Shown here piece after piece: positions 42,111-52,737 of a DNA stretch of 64,000 nt; position 1 is the stretch's first letter, and each line of letters opens with the position of its first letter. Source of the stretch: Vreelandella lutescens (GTDB taxonomy: Bacteria; Pseudomonadota; Gammaproteobacteria; Pseudomonadales; Halomonadaceae). The notes beneath the pieces are model-generated. The model ran no database searches, had not been told where the DNA came from, and saw nothing but the letters and a program-made list of their open reading frames with translations. The stretch is from positions 248,001 through 312,000 of the forward strand of contig NZ_BMHM01000001.1 in assembly GCF_014640815.1 (NCBI RefSeq), given 5' to 3'. Both the position numbers and the translations under genes were made by a program.

Positions 42111-42434
42111 TTAACGCTCCAGCTTTTCCAGCTTACCGGCTTTGCCATCCCACTCTTCAGCATCGGGCAGCGGGTCTTTCTTCTCAGCGATATTGGGCCA
42201 CACGTCGGCCAGCTCCGCGTTAATCTCGATAAACTGCTCCTGACCATCGGGCAGCTCATCTTCTGAGAATATCGCCTCGGCAGGGCACTCTGGCTCACAC
42301 AGCGCGCAGTCAATGCACTCATCTGGGTGAATGACCAGGAAGTTGGGGCCTTCGTAGAAACAGTCGACCGGGCACACTTCCACACAGTCGGTGTATTTGC
42401 ATTGGATGCAGTTCTCGGTAACGACAAACGTCAT
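42111..42434 (-). CDS. fdxA: Seven-iron ferredoxin FdxA
   Basis: 107 residues. The cysteine pattern matches Azotobacter ferredoxin I with a one-residue shift: C9, C17 and C50 for the [3Fe-4S] cluster and C21, C40, C43 and C46 for the [4Fe-4S] cluster ([14 protein letters not shown] and [12 protein letters not shown]). The C-terminal extension ([22 protein letters not shown]) is typical. It is a soluble electron carrier. It lies downstream of mutS on the same strand, as in Pseudomonas, with 182 bp between them. Confidence 0.95.
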   Translation of the reverse strand: MTFVVTENCIQCKYTDCVEVCPVDCFYEGPNFLVIHPDECIDCALCEPECPAEAIFSEDELPDGQEQFIEINAELADVWPNIAEKKDPLPDAEEWDGKAGKLEKLER

Positions 42435-42616
42435 CTTGCTATCCCTCTTGCGAGACCGAGAAGACTCTCGGTCGTGGTCAATCGTGAATGGTTATAAATC
42501 AGCGGTTTTTTATAAGATAAAAAAGTATGGGCGACATTCTAGTGGTGCCCTTACCCGGCGGCAAGCGCTCGCGCTTATCTGTTAATGCGATTGCTGCCGC
42601 TTTTTATATCCAATCT

Positions 42617-45184
42617 CTATAGCAGCTCGCGCCACTGATACAACAACGCCAGCGCTTCACGGGGCGATAAATCGTCAATATCGGCTTTATCGAGCGCTTC
42701 CACCACCGGATGGGGGGCGCTTGCGAACAGGTCGTTTTGCTGTGGCGTATTCATGCGGGGGGCGGGGCGCTGCTGCTCGTCCACGTCCCGTTGCTCTAAC
42801 ATCATCAGTTTTTCACGCGCGCGGCGAATAACATGGTTAGGCACGCCCGCCAGCTGGGCTACCTGCAAACCATAGCTTTGGCTGGCGGGGCCCGCTTCGA
42901 TGCGGTGCATAAATACGATGCCGTCGCCGTGTTCCGTTGCCGTGAGGTGAATGTTGGCGACGCCCTCCGCCTGCTCGGGCAGCGCGGTCATTTCAAAATA
43001 GTGGGTCGCAAATAGCGTCAATGCCTTGGCACTGGCCAAATGCTCGGCGCTTGCCCAGGCCAAGGAGAGCCCGTCGAAGGTGCTGGTGCCACGGCCGATC
43101 TCATCCATTAACACCAGGCTGTGCTCAGTGGCATTGTGCAAAATGTTGGCGGTCTCTGTCATTTCCACCATAAACGTCGAGCGCCCGCCCGCCAGGTCAT
43201 CGGAGGAGCCGATTCGAGTAAAGATCCGGTCGACCGGGCCGATTTCAGCGGCATCGGCGGGGACAAAGCTGCCGCTATGGGCCAGCAGCGCAATCAGCGC
43301 GGTTTGGCGCATATAGGTCGATTTACCGCCCATGTTGGGGCCGGTAATAATCAGCATGTGCTGCTCGGGGGTAAGCAGCACATCATTAGGCACAAACGGC
43401 TTGTCGCTGACTTGTTCCACGACCGGGTGGCGGCCTGCGGTAATCGTGATGCCAGTGGCGTCCACCAGCTGCGGGCGCACCCAGTTAAGCGCGTCGGCAC
43501 GCTCTGCAAAGGCGCACAGCACATCCAGCTCGGCCAGCGCTCTTGAGGTGGCTTGCAGCGTATGCAGCTGAGCATTGAGCTCGGCCAACAGCTGGTCGTA
43601 GAGCCATTTTTCCCGGGTGAGGGCGCGGGACTTAGCGGAAAGCGCTTTATCCTCGAACTCTTTTAGCTCAGGGATGATAAAGCGTTCGGCATTTTTCAGC
43701 GTTTGGCGGCGAATGTAGTCAGCGGGGGCATGCTGGGCCTGACTGCGTGGCAGTTCAATAAAGTAGCCGTGCACCCGGTTGTAGCCCACTTTCAGATTAG
43801 CGAGCCCAGTGCGCTCGCGTTCGCGCAGTTCCAGCTGAACAAGGTAGTCGCCAGCGTTCTCGGCCATGCCACGATGTTCATCCAGCTCTTCATCAAAGCC
43901 GTTGGCGATGACGCCGCCATCACGAATCACCACGGGCGGGTTTTCCACCAGGGCGCGTGTCAGGGTGTCGGCCAGTTCTGGATAGGGGCGAATGTGCGGC
44001 TTTAGGCTATCCAGTGCGCTGCCGCTATCAATATCGTCCAGCAGTGTTTCCAGAGCAGGCAGCGTGGTTAACGCGTCCCGCAGGCGTGCTAAATCTCGTG
44101 GGCGCGCGCTATAGAGCGCCACTCGGGCAAGGATGCGCTCCACGTCGCCCACATCGCTCAGCGTATCCCGCAGGCTCATATAAGCCGCATCAATAGAGAG
44201 TAGGGCAACGCCTGCCTGGCGGCCCTCGACGATCTCACGTTGGCGCAGCGGGCGATTCAGCCAGCGCTTTAAAAGCCGCGACCCCATGGCCGTGGTGCAG
44301 GTATCAAGCACGCTGGCCAGTGTGTTGTCGCTGGTGCCCCCTAGGTTGATGTCGATTTCCAGGTTACGGCGGCTGGCGGCGTCGATCACGACGGCATCGT
44401 CGCGGTTCTCCACGCTGATGGCAGTCACGTGGGGCAGGCGCGAACGCTGGGTGTCGCGGGCGTAGTCAATCAGTACGCCTGCCGCTATCAGCGCGCTAGA
44501 GAGATGCGCGCAGCCAAAGCCACGCAGGTCGCTGACTTCAAACTGGTCGCACAGGCTGCGGGTGGCGCTCTCTAAATCAAACAACCACTCGCCCTGGCGG
44601 CGCAGGCTGCGCTTTTGTGACCACGCATCAGGTAGCGTGAGGCTCTCGGGCACCAGCAGCTCGGCAGGGGAGAGGCGGGTGAGTTCCGCCAGCATTTCCG
44701 CTTCGCTCTCTACCTCCAGCACATTAAAACGTCCGCTGGAGAGCTCTAGCCAGGCAAGCCCCCAGCTATCTTTGCCGGGGGCAACGGCCACCAAGACGTT
44801 GTCTCGGCGGGCATCCAGTAGTGCCTCATCGTGCAGCGTGCCTGGCGTGACAATGCGCACCACTTGGCGCTCTACGGGGCCTTTGCTGGTCGCCGGGTCG
44901 CCGATTTGCTCACAAATGGCGACCGACTCGCCGCCTGCTACTAAACGGGCCAAATAGCCTTCAGCGCTGTGATAGGGCACACCCGCCATTGGGATGGGCT
45001 TGCCGCCTGACTGTCCGCGCTGGGTAAGCGTGATATCCAGCAGCGCCGCGGCGCGTTTGGCGTCGTCGAAAAACAGCTCGTAAAAATCCCCCATGCGGTA
45101 AAACAGCAGTACCTCGGGGTGGTCGCGCTTAATGTTTAGATATTGCGCCATCATTGGCGTATGGGCGGGGCTGGCCTGTGACAT
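42617..45184 (-). CDS. mutS: DNA mismatch repair protein MutS
   Basis: 855 residues from [20 protein letters not shown] lies 5 bases before this ATG, and 19 further codons of open frame were rejected. The mismatch-reading Phe-x-Glu lies in [14 protein letters not shown]. The connector, lever and clamp follow, then the ATPase with Walker [27 protein letters not shown] and FATHYFEMT. The C-terminal dimerisation tail ends [12 protein letters not shown]. It recognises mismatches and recruits MutL. It is divergent from pncC. Confidence 0.97.
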   Translation of the reverse strand: MSQASPAHTPMMAQYLNIKRDHPEVLLFYRMGDFYELFFDDAKRAAALLDITLTQRGQSGGKPIPMAGVPYHSAEGYLARLVAGGESVAICEQIGDPATSKGPVERQVVRIVTPGTLHDEALLDARRDNVLVAVAPGKDSWGLAWLELSSGRFNVLEVESEAEMLAELTRLSPAELLVPESLTLPDAWSQKRSLRRQGEWLFDLESATRSLCDQFEVSDLRGFGCAHLSSALIAAGVLIDYARDTQRSRLPHVTAISVENRDDAVVIDAASRRNLEIDINLGGTSDNTLASVLDTCTTAMGSRLLKRWLNRPLRQREIVEGRQAGVALLSIDAAYMSLRDTLSDVGDVERILARVALYSARPRDLARLRDALTTLPALETLLDDIDSGSALDSLKPHIRPYPELADTLTRALVENPPVVIRDGGVIANGFDEELDEHRGMAENAGDYLVQLELRERERTGLANLKVGYNRVHGYFIELPRSQAQHAPADYIRRQTLKNAERFIIPELKEFEDKALSAKSRALTREKWLYDQLLAELNAQLHTLQATSRALAELDVLCAFAERADALNWVRPQLVDATGITITAGRHPVVEQVSDKPFVPNDVLLTPEQHMLIITGPNMGGKSTYMRQTALIALLAHSGSFVPADAAEIGPVDRIFTRIGSSDDLAGGRSTFMVEMTETANILHNATEHSLVLMDEIGRGTSTFDGLSLAWASAEHLASAKALTLFATHYFEMTALPEQAEGVANIHLTATEHGDGIVFMHRIEAGPASQSYGLQVAQLAGVPNHVIRRAREKLMMLEQRDVDEQQRPAPRMNTPQQNDLFASAPHPVVEALDKADIDDLSPREALALLYQWRELL

Positions 45185-45305
45185 GGGCGTCCTGATTGAG
45201 CGTGGCGCAAGCATTGGGCTTACGGCATGTTCGTTGGGCAATTTCGTTGAGAAAGCTAAACGCAGTATTCTACGCTACCCTAAGGTCTTACATGAAGGAG
45301 TCACC

Positions 45306-45830
45306 ATGGCCCCCAGCGTTTCAAGCCTCAAGAATCTCGATTTATCGCTGCTTGCCCAGCGGCTGGGTCGGCAATGCCTTCAGCTTGGCGTCGAGGTCAC
45401 CACCGCAGAATCCTGCACCGGAGGTGGTATTGCCAGTGCTATTACGTCGGTGGCCGGTAGCTCGGCCTATTTTACGGCGGGCTATGTCACCTACTCCAAT
45501 GCCGCTAAAACCCGCCTGCTGGGCGTAGAGCCTGCCCTGCTTGACGCCCATGGGGCTGTCAGCGAGCAGGTGGTTAACGCCATGGTGGCGGGTGCTTGCC
45601 AGGAGAGCGGGGCAGATGTTGCTGTCGCGGTGAGCGGTGTCGCCGGGCCAGAGGGCGGCAGCGATGAAAAGCCGGTAGGCACCGTGTGGATTGCCTGGGG
45701 CTCCTGTGAGCAGCAGCAGGCCGAGTGCTTTCACTTCCCCGGCGACCGCCAAGCCGTGCGTGAACAGGCCGTACGTGAGGCGCTGGCAGGATTAGTGGCT
45801 CGTCTGAGTGCCCAGGCGAAAAAGAAATAA
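45306..45830 (+). CDS. pncC: Nicotinamide-nucleotide amidohydrolase PncC (CinA C-terminal domain)
   Basis: 174 residues. GAAGGAG lies 5 bases before this ATG; the longer frame overlapping mutS was rejected. Only the CinA C-terminal domain is present, with the nucleophile Ser and Cys in TTAESCTGGGIASAITSVAGSS, YVTYSNAAKTRLLGV, AVAVSGVAGPEGGSDEKPVGTVW. It deamidates nicotinamide mononucleotide in NAD recycling. It sits directly upstream of recA, a conserved arrangement. Confidence 0.94.
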   Translation: MAPSVSSLKNLDLSLLAQRLGRQCLQLGVEVTTAESCTGGGIASAITSVAGSSAYFTAGYVTYSNAAKTRLLGVEPALLDAHGAVSEQVVNAMVAGACQESGADVAVAVSGVAGPEGGSDEKPVGTVWIAWGSCEQQQAECFHFPGDRQAVREQAVREALAGLVARLSAQAKKK

Positions 45831-45882
45831 TCGTTAAAGTTGCCGCTGAGGATTTGTTTAGCCGCTAATCTTTGGCATACTA

Positions 45883-45898
45883 CTGGCTAATTATACAG
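45883..45898. promoter_or_regulatory. LexA (SOS) box upstream of recA
   Basis: CTGG-CTAATTAT-ACAG inside TACTGG...ACAGCT: one mismatch to CTGT-N8-ACAG. It lies 22 bases before the recA start codon. Confidence 0.75.
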
Positions 45899-45919
45899 CT
45901 TGTTATGAGGAATCTCTGC

Positions 45920-46981
45920 ATGGCTCAGGAAGACAACCGCACAAAAGCGCTTAATGCTGCACTCAGCCAGATTGATCGCCAGTTTGGTAAAGGGACCGTT
46001 ATGCGCCTTGGCGATGCGCCCCGCGTCGTCATGCCGTCTGTCTCCACCGGTTCACTGGGGCTGGATATCGCGCTCGGTATTGGTGGTCTGCCGTTTGGTC
46101 GTGTCGTCGAAATCTTTGGCCCAGAGTCGTCAGGTAAAACCACCTTGACCCTCTCGGTGATTGCGCAAGCGCAAAAGCAGGGCAAGGTGTGTGCGTTTGT
46201 TGATGCCGAGCACGCGCTGGACCCCAGCTATGCTGAGAAGCTAGGCGTGAACCTGGATGACCTGCTGGTCTCCCAGCCAGATACCGGTGAGCAAGCGCTG
46301 GAAATTACCGACATGCTGGTACGCTCCGGTGGTGTGGATGTGATTATCATCGACTCCGTTGCTGCTTTGACGCCGCGTGCAGAAATTGAAGGCGAAATGG
46401 GGGATTCCCACGTGGGCCTGCAGGCACGTTTGATGTCCCAGGCGCTGCGTAAAATCACCGGTAACATCAAAAACGCCAACTGTTTAGTGGTCTTCATCAA
46501 CCAGATTCGTATGAAGATCGGCGTGATGTTCGGTAGCCCCGAAACCACCACCGGTGGTAACGCGCTGAAGTTTTATGCCAGCGTGCGTCTGGATATTCGC
46601 CGCACGGGCTCCGTGAAGTCAGGCGATGAAGTCACCGGTAACGAAACGCGCGTGAAAGTCGTCAAAAACAAGGTGGCACCGCCGTTCCGTCAGGCGGAGT
46701 TCCAGATCCTTTACGGCAAAGGTATTTACCATGCGGGCGAAGTGATCGACCTGGGCGTTCAGTGCAGCCTGGTGGATAAAGCGGGCGCTTGGTACAGCTA
46801 CAAAGGCAGCAAAATTGGTCAGGGTAAAGCCAATGCAGCCCAGTACTTGGAAGAGCACCCTGAGATCATGAACGAGATCGAAACCCAGATTCGTGAGCAG
46901 CTGCTGGCCAAAGCTGAGCCGAAAAAAGAAGAAGCCCCTGCTGCCGATGTGGCCGCTGATGGTGATGATGACCTGCTCTAA
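45920..46981 (+). CDS. recA: Recombinase RecA
   Basis: 353 residues from [15 protein letters not shown]; the 16 codons before it belong to the promoter and LexA-box region. Walker [11 protein letters not shown], the catalytic Glu in [10 protein letters not shown], Walker [11 protein letters not shown], loop L1 [10 protein letters not shown], loop L2 region [29 protein letters not shown] and a basic-then-acidic C-terminal tail are present. It forms filaments on single-stranded DNA for recombination and triggers LexA self-cleavage. GAGG precedes the ATG. It is followed by recX. Confidence 0.98.
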   Translation: MAQEDNRTKALNAALSQIDRQFGKGTVMRLGDAPRVVMPSVSTGSLGLDIALGIGGLPFGRVVEIFGPESSGKTTLTLSVIAQAQKQGKVCAFVDAEHALDPSYAEKLGVNLDDLLVSQPDTGEQALEITDMLVRSGGVDVIIIDSVAALTPRAEIEGEMGDSHVGLQARLMSQALRKITGNIKNANCLVVFINQIRMKIGVMFGSPETTTGGNALKFYASVRLDIRRTGSVKSGDEVTGNETRVKVVKNKVAPPFRQAEFQILYGKGIYHAGEVIDLGVQCSLVDKAGAWYSYKGSKIGQGKANAAQYLEEHPEIMNEIETQIREQLLAKAEPKKEEAPAADVAADGDDDLL

Positions 46982-47019
46982 GTTATGTCTATTGAGGCCT
47001 GAGCCAAGAGGAGGGCGCA

Positions 47020-47481
47020 ATGTTCTCCTCTAATGCAGACGCCTCAACACGAGACGTGGCGATACAGCTGCTGGCTCGGCGCGAGTATTCTCGCGCCGAG
47101 CTTGCGCGTAAGCTGCAGCAAAGATCTTTTGAAGCCGATGACATTGACGCCTGCTTGGATGCCTTGGCAGAGCAGTCGCTGCAGTCGGATACGCGATTTG
47201 CTGAAAGTTTTGTGCGCTCGCGGATTGCGCGGGGGCAGGGCGTGATTCGTATTAAAGGCGAGTTGCGCCAACGGGGCGTGGATCAGGAAACGCTCTCGGA
47301 GGCGTTGGCCGCCGTTGAAGAGCGTGAGGCCATCGACTGGTTTGAACTTGCCAAAGAAACGCTGGCAAGGCGCTATGACTCCCCAGGCGAGACACCCAAA
47401 GAGCGCGCAAAGCGTGAGCGTTTTTTAGCAACACGCGGCTTTAATTTTGAGCAAATTCGCTACGCGCTCTCCTGCTTGTAG
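47020..47481 (+). CDS. recX: RecA regulator RecX
   Basis: 153 residues built of three-helix repeats rich in Arg and Glu, e.g. QLLARREYSRAELARKLQQR and ARRYDSPGETPKERAKRERFLATRGFNFEQIRYAL, which is the family C-terminus. It caps and disassembles RecA filaments. GAGGAGG precedes the ATG. It starts 38 bases after recA, so it shares the SOS promoter. Confidence 0.94.
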   Translation: MFSSNADASTRDVAIQLLARREYSRAELARKLQQRSFEADDIDACLDALAEQSLQSDTRFAESFVRSRIARGQGVIRIKGELRQRGVDQETLSEALAAVEEREAIDWFELAKETLARRYDSPGETPKERAKRERFLATRGFNFEQIRYALSCL

Positions 47482-47625
47482 TTCCCTCTGGGCATTTTAC
47501 GCTCCTCCTTAGTAGTGGTTTCTACCGATACGTGTAGCCGAATTGTTATACCTACTTCTCCCTCGTTTGCGCAGTCTGTTTGGGTTCTGCCACTAACTGC
47601 GGCTTTAGTCGTTTGACAACTGCGT

Positions 47626-47631
47626 TATAAT
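47626..47631 (+). promoter_or_regulatory. Perfect -10 hexamer upstream of alaS
   Basis: TATAAT lies 74 bases before the alaS start. No good -35 is found at 17 bp; a TTGACA only 7 bp upstream has the wrong spacing. TGCG precedes the hexamer rather than a TGn extension. Confidence 0.4.
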
Positions 47632-47704
47632 GGATCCTTTGCGACCCCAGCGGGTGGCGGCGACAGCGCCCTGGGGCATCACGCTTTCTTGTTACGGATA
47701 CCCT

Positions 47705-50314
47705 ATGAAAAGCGCAGAGATCAGACAGGCCTTTTTAACGTTTTTTGAAGAGCACGGCCACACCACGGTACCGTCCAGCTCGCTAGTGCCGGGTAATGAC
47801 CCGACGCTACTGTTTACCAATGCGGGCATGGTGCCCTTTAAAGATGTGTTCTTGGGTCGTGATCCGCGCCCCTATGTACGCGCCACCTCTTCCCAGCGCT
47901 GCGTCCGCGCGGGCGGTAAGCACAACGACTTAGATAACGTTGGCTACACCGCTCGCCACCACACCTTTTTCGAAATGCTGGGTAACTTCAGCTTTGGCGA
48001 CTATTTCAAGCGTGACGCTATCCGCTTCGCCTGGACCTTCCTGACTGAAACCCTGGGCCTGCCCAAAGAGAAACTGTGGGTCACGGTGCATATCAGCGAC
48101 GATGAAGCTGAACGCATCTGGAAAGATGAGATCGGTATTGACCCGGAGCGCTTCTCCAAGCTGGATGAAGATAACTTCTGGCAGATGGGCGACACCGGCC
48201 CCTGTGGCCCCAGCTCCGAGATCTTCTTTGATCACGGCCCTGAAGTGTGGGGTGGCCCGCCCGGAAGCCCGGAAGAGGATGGCGACCGCTACATCGAAAT
48301 CTGGAACCTCGTTTTCATGCAGTTCGAGCGCGATGCCCAAGGCACCCTCAACCCGCTGCCTAAGCCCTCTATCGATACCGGTATGGGCTTAGAGCGCGTG
48401 GCGGCAGTGATGCAAGGCGTGCACTCCAACTACGAAATTGATCTGTTCCAGAATCTGCTCAAAGCGGCAGCAGAAGCCACGGGTCACAGCGATACCTCCA
48501 CACCGTCGCTGCGCGTCATCGCCGACCACATTCGCTCTTGCGCCTTCTTGATTGCCGACGGCGTACTGCCCTCCAATGAAGGCCGCGGCTACGTGCTGCG
48601 CCGGATTATTCGTCGTGCTATTCGTCACGGCCACAAGCTGGGCGTGTCTGAGCCGTTCTTCCACAAGCTGGTTAGCGCGCTGGACGCCGAGATGGGCGAT
48701 GCCTACCCCGAACTGCGCGATGCCAGCGACCAGATCGCCCGCGTGCTGCTAAAAGAAGAAGAGCAGTTTGCGCGCACGCTGGATCACGGCATGGGTCTGC
48801 TGAATGCCGCGCTTGAAGAGCTTCAGGGCGACGTGCTGCCCGGTGAAACCGTGTTCAAGCTCTACGATACCTACGGTTTCCCGTTCGATTTAACCGCTGA
48901 TGTTTGTCGTGAGCGTGAAGTGCGCTTAGATGAGGAAGGCTTCCAGCGCGAGCTAGAAGCGCAGCGTGAGCGCGCCCGTGCGGCCAGCCAGTTTGGTGCC
49001 GACTACACAGCCTCGATTGATCTAGAGGGCGAGACCCAGTTTACCGGCTATGAGCTGCTGGCTGACCAAGCCACGGTTACCGCGCTGGTGGACAGTGAAG
49101 GCAATGCCTTAACGGCCCTGGAAGCAGGCCAAAAAGGCACGGTGGTGTTAGATCGCACGCCGTTCTACGGCGAGTCCGGCGGTCAGGTGGGCGACACCGG
49201 TTACCTGCACGTTGATGGCGGCCGTTTCCAGGTCACCGATACCCAGAAGCAGAGCGGCCACCACCTTCACCAGGGCGTGATGGTGGAGGGCGTGCTGAAC
49301 GTGGGTGCTAGTGTGCGCGGTGAGGTAGATGCCAGCCTGCGCGGCGCGACCATTCGTAACCACTCCGCGACTCACCTGCTGCATAAAGCGCTGCGTATGG
49401 TGCTGGGTGACCACGTGCAGCAGAAAGGTTCGCTGGTTAACGCCGAGCGCTTGCGTTTCGACTTTAGCCACTTTGAGCCGATGACCGCCGAGCAGCTCGC
49501 TGAAGTAGAGCGTATCGTCAACGAGCAGATCCTTGCGAACGCGCCGACCAAGACTGAGCAAATGAGTTTGGCCGACGCTAAAGCCAAAGGGGCCGCCGCG
49601 CTGTTTGAGGCAAAATACGCGGATAACGTGCGCGTGTTGACCATTGGTGCTGATGACTTCTCGATCGAACTGTGTGGCGGTACGCATGTTAGCCGCAGTG
49701 GCGACATTGGCTGCTGCCACGTGGTGAGCGAAGTAGGTATTGCCTCCGGCGTGCGTCGTATTGAAGCGATCACAGGCGAAAACGCGCTGGCGTATTTCCG
49801 CGAGCAAGAAGCCCGCGTGCAGCGGATTGGCGAACGCTTAAAAACCAAGCCCGAGCAGGTGGAAGCGCGTGTTGAATCGCTTGTGGAGCGTAACCGCAGT
49901 CTGGAAAAAGAGTTAGAGCAGCTCAAAGCCAAACTCGCCAGCGCGGCAGGCAGCGACATGCTCAGCCAAGTGCAAGAAGTGGGCGGCGTAAAACTGCTGG
50001 TGACGGAGTTAGAAGGCGTCTCTGGTAAAGACCTGCGCGGCGTGCTGGATCAACTGAAAAACAAACTCGGCTCCGGCGTTATCATGCTGGGTACCTCTGA
50101 TAAAGCCGCTGGTAAGGTGAGTCTGATTGCCGGGGTAACTGCTGATTTAACCAGCCGTGTGAAAGCGGGCGAGCTGGTCAACCATGTGGCCTCCCAGGTG
50201 GGCGGTAAAGGAGGCGGTCGCCCGGATATGGCGCAAGCAGGCGGCAGCCAGCCAGACGCCCTGCCGGATGCGTTGAACAGCGTACCGGCTTGGTTGGAAA
50301 ACACGCTTCGCTAA
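47705..50314 (+). CDS. alaS: Alanine--tRNA ligase
   Basis: 869 residues from [19 protein letters not shown], the usual AlaRS N-terminus; 25 codons of upstream frame were rejected. Class II motif regions: [49 protein letters not shown]. The editing domain carries [12 protein letters not shown] and the zinc/editing site [13 protein letters not shown], and the C-terminal C-Ala domain is glycine-rich ([15 protein letters not shown]). It charges tRNA-Ala and clears mischarged Ser and Gly. A terminator follows directly. Confidence 0.97.
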   Translation: MKSAEIRQAFLTFFEEHGHTTVPSSSLVPGNDPTLLFTNAGMVPFKDVFLGRDPRPYVRATSSQRCVRAGGKHNDLDNVGYTARHHTFFEMLGNFSFGDYFKRDAIRFAWTFLTETLGLPKEKLWVTVHISDDEAERIWKDEIGIDPERFSKLDEDNFWQMGDTGPCGPSSEIFFDHGPEVWGGPPGSPEEDGDRYIEIWNLVFMQFERDAQGTLNPLPKPSIDTGMGLERVAAVMQGVHSNYEIDLFQNLLKAAAEATGHSDTSTPSLRVIADHIRSCAFLIADGVLPSNEGRGYVLRRIIRRAIRHGHKLGVSEPFFHKLVSALDAEMGDAYPELRDASDQIARVLLKEEEQFARTLDHGMGLLNAALEELQGDVLPGETVFKLYDTYGFPFDLTADVCREREVRLDEEGFQRELEAQRERARAASQFGADYTASIDLEGETQFTGYELLADQATVTALVDSEGNALTALEAGQKGTVVLDRTPFYGESGGQVGDTGYLHVDGGRFQVTDTQKQSGHHLHQGVMVEGVLNVGASVRGEVDASLRGATIRNHSATHLLHKALRMVLGDHVQQKGSLVNAERLRFDFSHFEPMTAEQLAEVERIVNEQILANAPTKTEQMSLADAKAKGAAALFEAKYADNVRVLTIGADDFSIELCGGTHVSRSGDIGCCHVVSEVGIASGVRRIEAITGENALAYFREQEARVQRIGERLKTKPEQVEARVESLVERNRSLEKELEQLKAKLASAAGSDMLSQVQEVGGVKLLVTELEGVSGKDLRGVLDQLKNKLGSGVIMLGTSDKAAGKVSLIAGVTADLTSRVKAGELVNHVASQVGGKGGGRPDMAQAGGSQPDALPDALNSVPAWLENTLR

Positions 50315-50320
50315 ATAGAG

Positions 50321-50353
50321 AGGCCGGTGGCATTATTTGCTACCGGCCTTTTT
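50321..50353 (+). terminator. Rho-independent terminator after alaS
   Basis: AGGCCGGTGGCA pairs with TGCTACCGGCCT (one G-U pair) around a TTATT loop and is followed by TTTT. It lies 7 bases after the alaS stop. Confidence 0.88.
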
Positions 50354-50420
50354 GCTAGTTAGGAAAGTTAGCAATAATAATATTCACCCTCCATTCCCGA
50401 ACGTAAAGGAAAAACGGCAT

Positions 50421-51671
50421 ATGGCACTATACGTACAGAAGTTCGGCGGCACCTCGGTGGGCTCTGTCGACCGTATCAAGGCCGTGGCGGAAAAAGTTAA
50501 AGGCTTTCGCGACCAGGGTCATCAGGTAGTGGTGGTGGTTTCCGCCATGAGTGGCGAGACCAACCGCCTGACCGATATGGCCAACGCCCTTAACGAAGAT
50601 CCAGCCCCCCGTGAAATGGATATGCTGCTCTCAACAGGGGAGCAGGTGACAATTTCCCTACTGGCCATGGCGCTGCAGCAAATCGGCGTATCGGCAACCT
50701 CTCATACCGGTGCTCAGGTAGGGATTCATACCGACAGTGCTTACACCAAAGCACGTATCCAGCGCATTGAAACCGATGACCTCAAAGCGGATCTTGATGC
50801 AGGCAAAGTGGTGGTTGTCGCCGGTTTCCAAGGGGTTGATGAAAACGGCAACATCACCACGCTGGGTCGTGGCGGCTCCGACACCACGGGTGTGGCCCTA
50901 GCGGCTGCTCTGGGTGCCGATGAGTGCCAAATCTATACCGATGTCGACGGTGTTTACACTACCGACCCACGGGTATGTTCCAAAGCGCAGCGCCTAGAAA
51001 GCATTACCGTAGAGGAGATGCTTGAACTTGCGAGCTTAGGCTCCAAAGTATTGCAAATTCGCGCTGTTGAATTCGCCGGTAAGTACAACGTGCCGCTGCG
51101 GGTACTGTCGAGTTTTGAAGACGGCCCAGGCACCCTGATTGTTGCAGACTCAGACCAAGACGAGGATTCTATGGAAGAACCGCTAATCTCCGGTATCGCA
51201 TTTACCAAAAACGAAGCCAAACTCACGCTGCTGCACACCCCCGATGTGCCTGGCGTCGCGTCACGTATTTTGGGCCCCATTGCGGATGCCAATATTGAAG
51301 TGGATATGATCGTCCAGAATGTGGCTCCGGCTGGCGACTACACCGACTTCACCTTTACTGTCGCAAAAGGTGACTACAAGGCCACCAAAAAGCTGTTAGA
51401 AGAGACAGTTATTCCTGACCTGGGTGGCGGCGAGCTGCGCGGCGATGACAACATTGCCAAGGTATCGCTGGTGGGAGTAGGTATGCGCTCTCACGCGGGC
51501 GTTGCCTCTAAAATGTTCCGCGTATTGGCCGATGAAAACGTCAATATCCGTATGGTTTCTACCTCAGAAATTAAAATTTCTGTCGTGATTGACGAGAAAC
51601 ATATGGAACTTGCGGTTAACGCCTTACACAAAGCATTTGGTCTCGATAAGTCTGATATCGAATCTGAATAA
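50421..51671 (+). CDS. lysC: Aspartate kinase (lysine/threonine-sensitive type)
   Basis: 416 residues from [17 protein letters not shown], with AAAGGA upstream; the longer frame was rejected. The kinase domain has [34 protein letters not shown] and [19 protein letters not shown]. Two C-terminal ACT domains (about residues 265-410; [20 protein letters not shown] and [19 protein letters not shown]) bind inhibitory amino acids. It phosphorylates aspartate at the head of lysine, threonine and methionine synthesis; aspartyl phosphate also feeds ectoine synthesis in halophiles. It is followed by csrA, as in Pseudomonas. Confidence 0.96.
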   Translation: MALYVQKFGGTSVGSVDRIKAVAEKVKGFRDQGHQVVVVVSAMSGETNRLTDMANALNEDPAPREMDMLLSTGEQVTISLLAMALQQIGVSATSHTGAQVGIHTDSAYTKARIQRIETDDLKADLDAGKVVVVAGFQGVDENGNITTLGRGGSDTTGVALAAALGADECQIYTDVDGVYTTDPRVCSKAQRLESITVEEMLELASLGSKVLQIRAVEFAGKYNVPLRVLSSFEDGPGTLIVADSDQDEDSMEEPLISGIAFTKNEAKLTLLHTPDVPGVASRILGPIADANIEVDMIVQNVAPAGDYTDFTFTVAKGDYKATKKLLEETVIPDLGGGELRGDDNIAKVSLVGVGMRSHAGVASKMFRVLADENVNIRMVSTSEIKISVVIDEKHMELAVNALHKAFGLDKSDIESE

Positions 51672-51782
51672 CAATTGTGTCCTAAACCTTCTACGCTGAA
51701 GGTACTCGCTGCCGTGTGGTGGTGAGCTTTCTTTCAACGGGAGGTTAAGGTGTCATAGGGGCCAAAGCTTTTGGTGGCAGGG

Positions 51783-51811
51783 GTCACCATGCCGCATAAT
51801 GGCACGGTGAC
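51783..51811. other. Inverted repeat in the lysC-csrA intergenic region
   Basis: GTCACC and GGTGAC flank GCC/GGC around a 7-base loop. It lies 53 bases before the csrA start codon. No T-run follows. It could be a leader hairpin of csrA or an operator. Confidence 0.4.
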
Positions 51812-51863
51812 GCCACTGGCGGACACATCCCGTTGTATAAAACGTCTGAGAAGGAGATCAGCC

Positions 51864-52052
51864 ATGCTCATCCTAACCCGCCGCGTTGGCGAAACATTGA
51901 TGATCGGTGATGAAATCACCGTCACAGTGTTAGGTGTGAAAGGTAATCAAGTACGCATTGGTGTGAACGCACCTAAAGATGTCGCGGTTCACCGCGAAGA
52001 GATCTATCAGCGTATTCAGCGTGAACGTAATAGCGAAAGCGAAGCAGAGTAA
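51864..52052 (+). CDS. csrA: Carbon storage regulator CsrA (RsmA)
   Basis: 62 residues. [33 protein letters not shown] followed by [16 protein letters not shown] is the family sequence with the RNA-contacting Arg44 equivalent in VHREEI. AAGGAG lies 6 bases before this ATG; the longer frame was rejected. A homodimer binds GGA motifs in mRNA leaders and changes translation or stability. Its antagonist is predicted to be the RsmZ-like RNA at 41843. It lies between lysC and tRNA-Ser, the standard position. Confidence 0.97.
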   Translation: MLILTRRVGETLMIGDEITVTVLGVKGNQVRIGVNAPKDVAVHREEIYQRIQRERNSESEAE

Positions 52053-52067
52053 ATGGCCGCCTGTGTC

Positions 52068-52087
52068 ACGCTCATTAGAGAGCGTTT
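52068..52087 (+). terminator. Weak terminator after csrA
   Basis: ACGCTC and GAGCGT flank a 6-base loop, followed by TT. It lies 15 bases after the csrA stop. Confidence 0.45.
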
Positions 52088-52178
52088 AAGCGGTAATATC
52101 AGGCCGGTGCGAAAAAAAAATCGGGTTAGGGCTGGACACCAGTCATCAGAATCGGTAATATTCGCGCCGTGCCGTTGA

Positions 52179-52271
52179 GGAGAGGTGGCCGAGTGGCTGA
52201 AGGCGCTCCCCTGCTAAGGGAGTATAGGGTTTATAGCCCTATCGAGGGTTCGAATCCCTCTCTCTCCGCCA
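52179..52271 (+). tRNA. tRNA-Ser (GCT)
   Basis: 93 nt including an encoded CCA. Acceptor GGAGAGG pairs with TCTCTCC (one G-U), the anticodon loop contains CTGCTAA, and a long class II variable arm (TATAGGG/CCCTATC) and GTTCGAAT T-loop are present. It reads AGC/AGU codons. Confidence 0.96.
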
Positions 52272-52334
52272 ATTGCACCACGTAGCACCAATGCTTAAGT
52301 GGTACTAACGCTTAAAAGCATCGCAATTTGAAAT

Positions 52335-52411
52335 GCGCCCGTAGCTCAGCTGGATAGAGTACCTGACTACGAATCAGGGGGTCGGAGGTTCGAATCCTCC
52401 CGGGCGCGCCA
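52335..52411 (+). tRNA. tRNA-Arg (ACG), copy 1
   Basis: 77 nt with CCA encoded. Acceptor GCGCCCG/CGGGCGC, D-loop AGCTCAGCTGGATAGAG, anticodon loop CTACGAA (ACG, A34 expected to become inosine), T-loop GTTCGAAT. Confidence 0.97.
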
Positions 52412-52480
52412 AGTTGCAAAGGTAAGTATTTGATGTTACAGTGTTATTCGTTGCTTGAGTGAATAAGCAATGACTGAAAA

Positions 52481-52557
52481 GCGCCCGTAGCTCAGCTGGA
52501 TAGAGTACCTGACTACGAATCAGGGGGTCGGAGGTTCGAATCCTCCCGGGCGCGCCA
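52481..52557 (+). tRNA. tRNA-Arg (ACG), copy 2
   Basis: 77 nt, identical to the copy 69 bases upstream, including the encoded CCA. The spacer between the two is unrelated sequence. Confidence 0.97.
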
Positions 52558-52564
52558 GATTCTA

Positions 52565-52594
52565 AAAACCCGCTCTCATCGGAGAGCGGGTTTT
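52565..52594 (+). terminator. Rho-independent terminator of the tRNA transcript
   Basis: AAAACCCGCTCTC and GAGAGCGGGTTTT flank an ATCG loop, 7 bases after the second tRNA-Arg. Confidence 0.93.
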
Positions 52595-52645
52595 CTGCTT
52601 TCTAGCCTGGCTATCGTGGCTCGCACGTTAGTCTTGCGATCGTGT

Positions 52646-52683
52646 AAAGCGCCCCCGCAATTTGCGGAAGGGCGCTTTTTTTT
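52646..52683 (+). terminator. Second rho-independent terminator downstream of the tRNAs
   Basis: AAAGCGCCC and GGGCGCTTT enclose an inner CCGC/GCGG stem and are followed by a T-run to 52683. It backs up the first terminator. Confidence 0.85.
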
Positions 52684-52737
52684 GGCTGGCGTTTAGGCGG
52701 GTAGTACAAAGCAGGGCTGAAGGGGGCTTGTATGGCC

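Noticed and set aside
47613..47631. TTGACA plus TATAAT as a consensus promoter for alaS
   Set aside because: The two hexamers are only 7 bp apart, so they cannot act together; only the -10 was kept, with low confidence.
47482..47704. T-box or other riboswitch in front of alaS
   Set aside because: No T-box sequence, specifier loop or antiterminator could be seen; T-boxes are also rare in this group.
52335..52557. Duplicated tRNA-Arg as a possible integration (att) site
   Set aside because: The duplicate is a full functional tRNA, and no integrase or foreign DNA lies between or beside the copies.
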